The notes under the pieces: generated by a model
The model's input: only the letters and a program-made list of their open reading frames with translations
What the model was told of the DNA's origin: nothing
Databases searched by the model: none
In this document: positions 1-6,541 of the stretch, piece by piece
How positions within the stretch are numbered: the stretch's first letter is position 1
Layout: each line of letters opens with the position of its first letter
Program-made: the position numbers and the translations under genes
NCBI GenBank assembly: GCA_001275005.1
Contig: JWZX01002146.1
Location: 1-15,463, forward strand
Direction: 5' to 3'
DNA from: Chrysochromulina tobinii
Taxonomy: Eukaryota; Haptophyta; Prymnesiales; Chrysochromulinaceae
DNA: 15,463 nt

Positions 1-622
1 TCCATCTTCCGAGCTGCTCGTAAAACTGGTCGCACTTGTCAGTATTCGCCATCGGATTGGGGTTGTCGATGATACTGAGGAACGCGGCCAAAAGGCCGTC
101 ACTGTTCGTGATCCCCACCGCGGCGAGGTTTGCCACCGTCACCTCTTTGATTCCGGTGAAGTCAACGGTGAGGTTGCCGGTGAGCTTCTTATTCATGAAT
201 GCACGTTTCTTGTCATCACCGAAGTGACTGTGTGACGACTTGATGACGCCATCTGAAAGCTTGATCTCGCACTTGAAGCCCTTGATCAGGACGCGGCGCG
301 CTATCTGTTGTGCTGTTTGGTGCCTAGTCATCGATGGTGCATGGCACCCCATGTCACGGACGAGCCACGTGTGGAGTCTCTCCGCGTCCCGGCCAAACTG
401 TGCGATAGGGCGTGCGACACAAGCAAAGTGAATGGGCGTGTGACGCAGTGAGAGATGCACTCAAGCTCGGTTCGAGCCTCCTTTGCGCACCTCGAGGTAC
501 TTGCCAATGACCTGGTAGGTCGTGAAGATCCCTGAGCGATTCAGAGTGTTGATGCCCACCTCACCCAGGCCGGGCACCTCGTCGAGCTCGCCAGTAAGCA
601 GAGGCTTGTTCACAAAGTCCAT
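1..622 (-). CDS. BAF-like domain protein, copy 1 (partial, runs off the left edge)
   Basis: Two exons are visible, 622-491 and 397 to the window edge, joined in phase 0 across a GT-AG intron. Exon 1 starts MDFVNKPLL and contains a helix-hairpin-helix stretch (PGLGEVG) followed by YQVIGKYLE. Exon 2 continues FGRDAERLHTWL. This order matches the BAF fold: DFV start, G-x-G hairpin, VxGQFL-like helix, then an F-x-x-WL helix. A second BAF-like unit follows (KRAFMNKKLTG, then NLAAVGITNSDG). BAF family proteins bind double-stranded DNA as dimers and bridge chromatin to the nuclear envelope. The frame stays open to base 1, so the C-terminus is outside the window. Compared with copy 2, exon indels are multiples of three and the intron has a 1-nt indel, which suggests that both copies were kept under coding constraint. 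Family call is from residue pattern, not a search. Confidence 0.72.
398..490 (-). other. Intron in BAF-like copy 1
   Basis: On the minus strand it begins GTGCGC after the codons for LE and ends CGCACAG before TTTGGC. Removing 93 nt restores the BAF-like frame. Copy 2 has the equivalent intron at the same position (92 nt). Confidence 0.7.
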
Positions 623-918
623 TTGGCAGATGTTTCGTGGGTCGTTGGTGCTTGCGCTCGCGGTCACTCGGCGAGCGCGTCCTACAAAGCGAGCAGTGTG
701 TGTGCGATTCACAGCAAACTCGTGTGAACCCTTTTTTTCGAGCTCCTTTTTTTCTCGCGATCCGCTCCCTGGTATGGTTGCTTTCTAACACGTAACAAGC
801 CTCTTACCTTTTGAGTTTTCCGAAAATTATACATATCTGCCGCATGCGAGTACGTAACCATCACAGCATCTCAGTTCTAGTTCTAGCTCCAGGACTGCGA
901 GTACTCGTACGTAACCAA
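623..918. promoter_or_regulatory. 5' flank of BAF-like copy 1
   Basis: About 300 bp between the copy 1 start codon and the coiled-coil/TM remnant. The part next to the gene (to about 700) resembles the same region upstream of copy 2 but is more diverged. It holds T-rich runs near 725-750 and a repeated GTACGTAACCA motif (about 849 and 908). No clear TATA box is visible; a promoter is assumed from position. Confidence 0.3.
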
Positions 919-1348
919 TTATACGAGGGAGGCGAAGGCGGCGGCGTACAACGCGGCCTTCTCCTCGGCAACGGCGGGCGAGAAGGCGGCGGCATTCTTT
1001 GCGGCCAAGAAGGCGGCGGCAGCCGAGAAGGCGGCGAGGGTGGCGGCGGGCCAGAGCTCGTACATGCACGCAATCACGAAAGCGAGGAGGCCGAGGCTCC
1101 AAGAACTTAACGATGCGGCCTTCTCCGCGGCTCATTCTCCGCGCCCTCCTGCTCGACCTCCTGAAGCCGCACAGGCGCCTCTTGCTGCAAGCGAAAGGCG
1201 AGCGCGTCGGCCTCGCGCCGCTTGGCCTCCGCGGCGGCCTTGTCCGCGAGCTGCTCGCGGCGTCATTCTCCGCGCGCGCCCGCCGCTCGACCTCACGAAG
1301 CCGCACGAGCTCCTCTTGCTGGAGGTGAAAGGCGAGCGCGTCGGCAGG
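919..1348 (-). pseudogene. Remnant of a coiled-coil plus membrane-span C-terminus, frameshifted
   Basis: On the minus strand, a frame opening after a TAA near 1350 reads ADALAFHLQQEELVRLREVE. After a frame change it reads REQLADKAAAEAKRREADAL and continues with LQQEAPVRLQEVE. After a second frame change near 1130 it reads SLGLLAFVIACMYELW (1098-1051), an apparent membrane span, then an Ala-rich tail ending in FASLV and a TAA at 919-921. Coiled coil, membrane span and short tail in this order repeat the architecture of the C-terminal half of BAF-like copy 2, and the piece lies between the two copies on the same strand. I infer the decayed 3' end of another family member whose BAF domains were lost. 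Alternatives: unrecognised introns, or an alternative 3' exon of copy 2. Confidence 0.45.
1128..1345. repeat. Imperfect 134-bp tandem duplication
   Basis: The 61-bp segment 1151-1211 recurs at 1285-1345 with few substitutions, and similarity extends upstream (CATTCTCCGCGC in both). The offset is 134 bp, not a multiple of three, so it contributes to the broken frame of the coiled-coil remnant it lies in. Confidence 0.65.
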
Positions 1349-1405
1349 TTAATGACCATGGTGCTGTGTCAGTCCGCCGCATGGAAAAGGGTGCCCACGC
1401 GACTT

Positions 1406-3066
1406 CTAAAGGCATGAGCACACAACAGCAGGGGCCTCAACGCCCGTCAAGTATGCGTAGCTGAGCTTGGTGAGCGTGGGGATGGCCGCCTTTGGTCTCG
1501 CGATGAAGGCCGAGGAATTCTTGACCTTGAACGTGATGCCCGCGTAGTCGACGGTGGAAGCGCCATCCGCGTCCAGAACTTTGAGAGCAGTGCAGGCGGT
1601 GCATGGCGGCAAGGGCGCAGAGGAGAATCCATCCGCGTCCAGAACTTTGAGAGCAGTGCAGGCGAATCCATTTGCGCCCCAGAAGGCAACGCCAGCGAGC
1701 ATGAGTGCAAGCGCGAGCCCGAGTAGTGAGTGATGGGTCTCGACAGGCGTCAACGACGCGGAGGGCGGGGTTTTACGATCCGCGATGCGCTTGACGGGCT
1801 GCGCCATCGCCATGGGCGGTGGCGGCTGCTGGAGCACACCAACGATGGGTGGTGGCTGCTGGGGCACACCAACGATGGGTGGTGGCTGCTGGAGCACACC
1901 AACGATGGGTGGTGGCTGCTGGGGCACGCCAATAGCGATGGGCTGTTGCTCCGGCGTCACGGCAGCTGACTGCCGCTCGGCACTGGCCGTGAGCCAGCTC
2001 GCCAGAGCGGACACGAGCTGCTCTGCTTCGCGCCGCTCTGCCTCGCGCCGCTGCACCTCGCGCCTCTCTGCCTCGCGCCGCTGCACCTCGCGCTGCTCTG
2101 CCTCGCGCTGCTCTGCCTCGCGCCGCTCTGCCTCGCGCCGCTCTGCCTCGCGCCGCTCTGCCTCGCGCTGCTCTGCCTCGCGCCGCTCTGCCTCGCGCCG
2201 CTCTGCCTCGCGCCGCTCTGCCTCGCGCCGCTGCTCTGTGTCGAGCGCCGGGAAGAGTTCGCGCCCCGTTTCGGGGTGAACAGCTCGAGGGGGAAGAGCT
2301 CGGCTCTGCTCGCCAGTGCTAGGGAGAGAATGCTCGGGGATGGCGTCCAGTTGCTGGCAGTACTCGATGCCCACGTTTGACGAATCGATGCCGACAGCGA
2401 GCTTCGACTGCAGCTGGTAGATGATGGTGGCTTTGAAGCCAGATGCCACCTTCCATCTTCCGAGCTGCTCGTAAAACTGGTCGCACTTGTCAGTATTCGC
2501 CATCGGATTGGGGTTGTCGATGATACTGAGGAACGCGGCAAAAAGGCCGTCGCTGTTCGTGATCCCCACCGCGGCGAGGTTTGCCAGAGACGCCGACCCG
2601 ATCCCGGTGAAGTCACCGAGGTTGCCGGTGAGCTTCTGATTCATGAATGCACGTTTCTGGTCATCACCGAAGCGGCTTTGTGACGACGTGAGGACGTGAT
2701 CCGAAAGCTTGATCTCGCACTTGAAGCCCTTGATCAGGACGCGGTCCGCTATCTTATGTGCTGTTTGGTGCGTGGTCATCGATGATTTATGGCACCCCAT
2801 GTCAACGAGCCACGTGTGGAGTCTCTCCGGGTCCCGGCCAAACTGTGCGATAGGGCGTGCGACACAGCAAAGTGAATGGGCGTGTGACGCAGTGAGAGAT
2901 GCACTCAAGCTCGGTTCGAGCCTCCTTTGCGCACCTCGAGGAACTTGCCAATGACCTGGTAGGTCGTGAAGATCCCTGAGCGATTCAGAGTGTTGATGCC
3001 CACCTCACCCAGGCCGGGCACCTCGTCGAGCTCGCCAGTAAGCAGAGGCTTGTTCACAAAGTCCAT
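1406..3066 (-). CDS. Membrane-anchored BAF-like protein, copy 2 (two BAF-like domains, coiled coil, TM)
   Basis: Exons 3066-2935 and 2842-1406 give about 522 residues. Domain 1 (about 1-90) starts MDFVNKPLL, has the PGLGEVG hairpin, VIGKFLE, and FGRDPERLHTWL after the splice: the BAF order of elements. Domain 2 (about 108-200) repeats the theme (RAFMNQKLTG, then LANLAAVGITN). Residues 249-320 are RREAE pentapeptides predicted to form a long charged helix. Residues 349-388 are four PQQ/LQQPPPIVGV-type decapeptides. Residues 417-438 (LLGLALALMLAGVAFWGANG) form one membrane span. The tail contains two copies of CTALKVLDADG, one on each side of a short linker. Animal BAF is about 89 residues, soluble, and tethered to membranes by LEM proteins; here DNA-binding-type domains and a membrane anchor are in one chain. 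Nuclear-envelope location is inferred. Upstream in-frame ATG codons exist to 3222, but 3066 matches copy 1 and the family N-terminus. Confidence 0.75.
1563..1664. repeat. 36-bp direct repeat encoding CTALKVLDADG
   Basis: Positions 1563-1598 and 1629-1664 are identical, 66 bp apart, in frame within BAF-like copy 2. They duplicate the segment just after the membrane span. Confidence 0.85.
1811..1930. repeat. 30-bp minisatellite encoding PPPIVGVxQQ
   Basis: Units of 30 bp at 1831, 1861 and 1891 are nearly identical (GGAGCACACC or GGGGCACACC, then AACGATGGGT and GGTGGCTGCT), with degenerate flanking units. On the minus strand they encode alternating PQQ/LQQ decapeptides of BAF-like copy 2. Confidence 0.85.
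2029..2233. repeat. 15-bp minisatellite encoding RREAE pentapeptides
   Basis: About 14 units of the type CTCTGCCTCGCGCCG, with CTGCACCTCGCGCCG variants. Minus-strand translation gives the RREAE/QREAE/RREVQ coiled-coil rod of BAF-like copy 2. Unit length is in frame. Confidence 0.85.
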
Positions 3067-3083
3067 TTTGCAGATGTTCGTGG
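2452..3083. repeat. Segmental duplication, partner of bases 1-640
   Basis: This 632-bp block is highly similar to 1-640, from the second BAF-like domain through the intron to just upstream of the start codon. It is a direct (same-strand) duplication that created the two BAF-like paralogues. Confidence 0.85.
2843..2934 (-). other. Intron in BAF-like copy 2
   Basis: A 92-nt minus-strand segment beginning GTGCGC and ending CGCACAG. Unspliced, the first domain would end at a TGA soon after KFLEVRKGG; spliced, the frame joins KFLE to FGRDPERL in phase 0, completing the BAF-like domain. Confidence 0.72.
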
Positions 3084-3332
3084 TTGCGTGCGTGCGTGCG
3101 AGCGTGCGTGCGCTCCGCGGTCGCCTCGTGAGCGTGACTGACGACTTGCACAAAGCGAGCGAGGCAAGTTGCGAGGCACCTCTGTTTTCGCCAAAAGTTG
3201 CTAAACTTTCGGAAAATCCCAAGTCGCCGCTCCGTAGGATGTGCGACGACCTGGCTTTTCGTGAGTAAAGAAAGGGTTCACCCGTCTACGTCGGGACTAC
3301 TGTGCTCTGTGAATAGTATCGGTCCCAAAACA
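3067..3332. promoter_or_regulatory. Divergent intergenic region between BAF-like copy 2 and kinase-like gene
   Basis: 266 bp separate the two divergent start codons. It contains a GTGC/GTGCGT-rich simple stretch (about 3085-3112) on the BAF side. No TATA box is obvious. A shared bidirectional promoter is inferred from geometry alone. Confidence 0.35.
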
Positions 3333-4514
3333 ATGCGAGCGTGCCCTTATCCTGCTGGGGGCTCGCGAGCTGACGCCGCAGCCGACGCTGGCAACGTTCA
3401 CGTCACTACCGACACGCTTGTCATCGGTCGACAGCTCGGCTCTGAGGGCAAGGATAAGATCGTTTACCAGGGGCGGCGTGGCGCACAAGAGCCGTGGGTA
3501 GCAGTCGCACAATTCAAGACGCAGAGCTCATGCGTTCAGCCAAAGCTCCGACGTTCAGGCACCAAGTCGCGTGCTGCGATACGCAAGGAGGCCGGGTTTC
3601 AGCGGCGCGCGGCAGCAGCTGGCCTAGCGCCACATATCCTCGAGGAAGACCTCGATCGATCTCGGCTCGTGATGGAGATGCTTCCAGGTGGCACGCTCAA
3701 GGACGTCGCCCAACGCCAAGGCGGCAGGCTGACGATAGAGCAGCAGCGCCGGCTGCTGCACTTGCTCCGTCAGCTCGGCGCACCGATTGCGAGTGGTGGC
3801 GCGGCGACGCTGCACAATGACCTCAGCAACCCTTGCAACTACCTGTCCGACGGTGACGGCACGTTCTTTGTCATCGACTTTGGCATGGCCAAGGAAATCG
3901 ACTCGACAACCCGCGCGCCGCTGAACCTGCCACCGAGCCTGGCGGCTGGAGCTAATCTCCTGGCCATACAGCATTTGTTGTACGACGTGCAGCAAGGCCT
4001 CATGACGCATCGGATCCTCCAAGAGGTTCCTACTGAGTTGGTGCGCGGATGGAGGGATTTCGAGCGCTGTGTGGCTGAGACGCGCTCCGGCGTCTCACCT
4101 GCTGCCTCGTTGCCTACCACTGCGTGGTACCAGGTCGAGGTGCCTCCCGCACTGCGTCCTCGGCGCCGGGCTTCGATCCCGATGCACAAGAGCGCGGCGA
4201 TGGAGTTGCTCGAGTCGTCAGTCGAGGACGACGACGAGCTAGGCTCATCACCGCTCGGTGCACTGCCGCCAGCGTCGCCGCCGCCGTTGCTGCCGCCGCG
4301 GCGAGGCTTGTGCCACGTCCAGTGCAATACAACTCTGCTCTTTGTGTGGGCCCTGTGCCTGGGCGCCTCGGCCGTCGCCATCATTCACTCCTCGCGCGGC
4401 CTGGCCAGCGCAGTGCCACCCCCATTGTTGGGCGCGCGCGCGCTTGGCCAATGGCGGGCGCATGGCGATAAGTCTGTCCCAACGACGGTCGATGAAGAAC
4501 GGGACGAGCTGTAA
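3333..4514 (+). CDS. Protein-kinase-like protein with C-terminal membrane span and RDEL tail
   Basis: 393 residues from the first in-frame ATG, which has A at -3; no other ATG lies upstream in frame after the last stop. Kinase landmarks: a glycine-containing loop IGRQLGSEGKDKIVYQG (31-47), VAVAQFK with the presumed ATP-binding Lys62, IRKEAGF with Glu86, hinge-like LVMEMLPGGTL (112-122), catalytic loop LHNDLSNPCNYL (Asp163) and IDFG (Asp182). The compact style resembles RIO/Bud32 or viral-type atypical kinases more than large eukaryotic kinases; no activation-segment APE motif is evident. An acidic, Pro-rich linker leads to a membrane span near 332-352 (LLFVWALCLGASAVAII) and a 41-residue tail ending ERDEL. 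I infer a kinase facing the cytosol or nucleoplasm and a lumenal tail retrieved to the ER/nuclear envelope. It lies head-to-head with BAF-like copy 2. The catalytic loop has one extra residue between Asp163 and the last Asn (Asn169), so activity is not certain. Confidence 0.7.
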   Translation: MRACPYPAGGSRADAAADAGNVHVTTDTLVIGRQLGSEGKDKIVYQGRRGAQEPWVAVAQFKTQSSCVQPKLRRSGTKSRAAIRKEAGFQRRAAAAGLAPHILEEDLDRSRLVMEMLPGGTLKDVAQRQGGRLTIEQQRRLLHLLRQLGAPIASGGAATLHNDLSNPCNYLSDGDGTFFVIDFGMAKEIDSTTRAPLNLPPSLAAGANLLAIQHLLYDVQQGLMTHRILQEVPTELVRGWRDFERCVAETRSGVSPAASLPTTAWYQVEVPPALRPRRRASIPMHKSAAMELLESSVEDDDELGSSPLGALPPASPPPLLPPRRGLCHVQCNTTLLFVWALCLGASAVAIIHSSRGLASAVPPPLLGARALGQWRAHGDKSVPTTVDEERDEL

Positions 4515-4550
4515 GTGCTGTAAGTGGCATCGGTAAGCGCATTAGTAAGT
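4511..4550 (+). other. Cluster of four GTAAG splice-donor-like motifs over the kinase stop codon
   Basis: GTAAGT at 4511, 4520 and 4545 and GTAAGC at 4533. The first contains the TAA stop that follows RDEL. They could be real alternative donors or chance; no matching downstream acceptor exon was identified. Confidence 0.3.
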
Positions 4551-4651
4551 GCACGGGTTCCTCCGACCATGTCAAGAGGACGGAATTGGCTTTTAAACGC
4601 TGGAGACCCTTGAGTCTTTCACATGTGAGCTCAAATCACTTCTTCACCAGT

Positions 4652-5374
4652 TCACCTAGTTATTCTCGTCTTGCTCGGCCCGGCCGCCTTGCTCAAAACA
4701 TAGGTCGTTGGCGGTCCCCCGCGGTGGCTCTGCGCGCGTAGCACGCGCGTGTCGTGATCGAGGTAGGTGGTGCGCCACACGCCGCCGCTACCCGGCGGCA
4801 GCGAGCGTGTGCGCAGTGGCAGCTTGCCTCCGAGCAGGGACCAGCGCATCGTGTCGAAGCTCACGTGCCATGTTACCGCATCGGGCTGAGGGTCGACGCT
4901 CGCCCGCAGTTCGGCTTGGAGCCCGAGGCTGAGCCAACCAGCGCGTGCCCGCTGGGCGTATGAGAAGGCGGGCGGCACCTCGCGACCAAAGGGCTCCTCG
5001 TAGTCGATCAGCTGCAGGACGTGGCCGGAGATGCGTCCGATCAGCTTTCGTCGAGCTTGGACACCATCAGCTGCCACGGTCCCAGCTCCCGGATTGCTCG
5101 TGTACACCTGATCCCATGCGCCATCCAAGAGCGGCCCACGTGCGGCCCACGAGCGGGCGGGCGGAGAGCTCGCCTCCAGCATTTGGATGAGTTGCTCCGC
5201 CTCGAAGGCCTGTGCCACGGACGCCTTGGCACCGCCGCAGCTCTCGGCCGCTAGCCGAGCGATCGCTTGCTTAAGTGGCAGTGGGTGTGGCGACTTGGCG
5301 TACTGAAGGTGCGGCGCAATGGCGGCCGAAAGCACGACCAACCATTCAAGCATCCTTGCGTCGCACCGCAACAC
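4652..5374 (-). CDS. PAP/fibrillin (plastid-lipid-associated) family protein
   Basis: 240 residues. The N-terminus has a hydrophobic stretch (LEWLVVLSAAIAP, 9-21) like a signal or bipartite plastid-targeting peptide. The family core is visible as LLDGAWDQVYTSNPG (82-96), matching the LxGxWxLLYTS opening of PAP/fibrillin domains, and as VWRTTYLDHDTRVLRA (199-214) with TYVLSK (224-229), matching the closing TYLDxDLRIxR ... FVLxR signature. These lipocalin-like proteins bind lipids in plastoglobules and thylakoids, so the gene argues for a photosynthetic host. An alternative start is Met8. It converges with the kinase-like gene (137 bp between stops) and diverges from the Tudor-like gene. Confidence 0.72.
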   Translation of the reverse strand: MLRCDARMLEWLVVLSAAIAPHLQYAKSPHPLPLKQAIARLAAESCGGAKASVAQAFEAEQLIQMLEASSPPARSWAARGPLLDGAWDQVYTSNPGAGTVAADGVQARRKLIGRISGHVLQLIDYEEPFGREVPPAFSYAQRARAGWLSLGLQAELRASVDPQPDAVTWHVSFDTMRWSLLGGKLPLRTRSLPPGSGGVWRTTYLDHDTRVLRAQSHRGGPPTTYVLSKAAGPSKTRITR

Positions 5375-5434
5375 TCACGCACTGTCGCGAACGAAGTGGC
5401 CCCGCAAGAAAGGGTCCGATCGCCGCCGAGTTGC

Positions 5435-5479
5435 AAGTCAAGTCAAGTCAAGTCAAGTCAAGTCAAGTCAAGTCAAGTC
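5435..5479. repeat. AAGTC pentanucleotide microsatellite, 9 copies
   Basis: Nine perfect copies of AAGTC in the 196-bp gap between the divergent PAP/fibrillin and Tudor-like start codons. The perfect array suggests recent slippage and probable length variation. Confidence 0.95.
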
Positions 5480-5570
5480 AATCTGCGCGCTTTCGTTTGC
5501 AAAGGACGTGCATGGCTATCCGGTGTTGAACCCGGAAGGACTGGAAATATTACTTAGCGTGTCGCCGTGA

Positions 5571-6233
5571 ATGAAAAAGCGCGCACTGGCCGACCGACTG
5601 ACCGACGGCGGGGTGACCCACGGCCACATGGATGACTGGAGCTACACCGGTCACAAATGGCTTGGCGCGCGAGTGGCTTGGCGCTTTGGTGCGAAGATGG
5701 AGAGTGGCCAATGTACGGCATGGATCAAATACGGGCATCGCTCATTGTGGCGTGTCAACTGGGATGACGGCGATGTTGAGGACTTCACGCTCATGCACAT
5801 GCGCGAGGGATTGCTCTACCATCGACAATTGCAACAGAAGGTAGAGTCTCCGAGGATTAAGATCGATAATGCGACGACGGTTCAGCAGACCGAGCGGTGC
5901 AAGCCCACACGTCGCGCCACCAATGCGACGACAGTTCAGCAGACCGAGCAGTGCAAGCCCACTCGTCGCGCAACCGGCGTCGTGGGCACTGCGGCGCCGC
6001 GCTGTCCACGAAGGGTCATCGATCCGCTTCAATCATTTGTGACGTTCCCGATTCTGATCTCGCCGTCGTATTTGACGGCGAGCCCTTCCGAATCCGCCGC
6101 AATCAGCCCGTGGTGGCAGCTGGACGAGATGCGGAGCTGCGAGACATCACTCAAGCAGCCTCTTGTGGAGAGCAATCGCGACAGGCAGCATACCCCACCT
6201 CGCAAGAAGCGCATCCGTGCGGCTCGGCCGTAG
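5571..6233 (+). CDS. Small Tudor-like protein with repeat and basic C-terminus
   Basis: 220 residues from an ATG at 5571. Residues about 27-90 (GHKWLGARVAWRFG, WRVNWDDGDVEDFTL) have the WxG-RV ... V.WDDGD-ED-F pattern of Tudor/PWWP-like small beta-barrels that read chromatin or scaffold proteins. Two perfect-length 18-residue repeats follow (100-117 and 118-135, NATTVQQTExCKPTRRAT). The C-terminus, TPPRKKRIRAARP, looks like a nuclear localisation signal. The stretch 140-200 is featureless, and a second reading frame stays open across 5897-6295, so an intron or alternative frame there is possible. A nuclear role is inference; the ligand is unknown. Confidence 0.55.
   Translation: MKKRALADRLTDGGVTHGHMDDWSYTGHKWLGARVAWRFGAKMESGQCTAWIKYGHRSLWRVNWDDGDVEDFTLMHMREGLLYHRQLQQKVESPRIKIDNATTVQQTERCKPTRRATNATTVQQTEQCKPTRRATGVVGTAAPRCPRRVIDPLQSFVTFPILISPSYLTASPSESAAISPWWQLDEMRSCETSLKQPLVESNRDRQHTPPRKKRIRAARP
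5868..5975 (+). repeat. 54-bp tandem duplication inside the Tudor-like gene
   Basis: 5868-5921 and 5922-5975 are near-identical in-frame units encoding 18 residues each; Arg109 in the first becomes Gln in the second. Confidence 0.9.
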
Positions 6234-6541
6234 CGCTGAGCGAGCTGCGGCGATTCTCGAACTTGCGTTCGAGCCATGAATGGGGTGCAAGGTAGACAGT
6301 TATCGTCGGAACAAGGCGTCGGAACGTAGAACCTGAACGTTTCGGAAGTCCTCGTGAGCAGAGCGGAGACGCTCAAAGCCGTAAAAGTGGCTCGCAGCCG
6401 TTTACGGTTTACGAGTAGCGTTGAGCCACCTACGTCACCACGTACTAAAGAAGGTACACGTACACGGTACAGTACTTTCAACTTCTGCTCTGCTATAGAC
6501 CGGACGCTAGCGAGAGAGAGCTCTTCAGGATCTCTCTCGTT
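6234..6541. other. Intergenic region between convergent genes
   Basis: No gene seen. It contains an inverted repeat CCGTAAA/TTTACGG (6379-6385, 6401-6407) and another, CGAGAGAG/CTCTCTCG (6511-6518, 6532-6539), just beyond the GH79 stop codon. The second may be a structured 3' UTR element of the GH79 transcript or chance. Confidence 0.5.

Noticed and set aside
811-1110. Plus-strand Gly-rich ORF, and the overlapping Ala/Lys-rich frame (923-1100)
   Set aside because: Low-complexity shadows of the minus-strand Ala-rich segment; the minus strand gives a membrane span and a stop in a sensible place. Not fully excluded.
1785-2279. Plus-strand Ser/Arg/Cys repeat ORF
   Set aside because: It is the complement of the BAF-like rod and Pro-linker minisatellites; the minus frame belongs to the intact gene.
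1-4514. Giant-virus insertion (BAF-like, kinase)
   Set aside because: Spliced genes, microsatellite-rich flanks and neighbouring plastid-related and secreted-enzyme genes fit nuclear DNA; a viral origin of the kinase alone cannot be judged without a tree.
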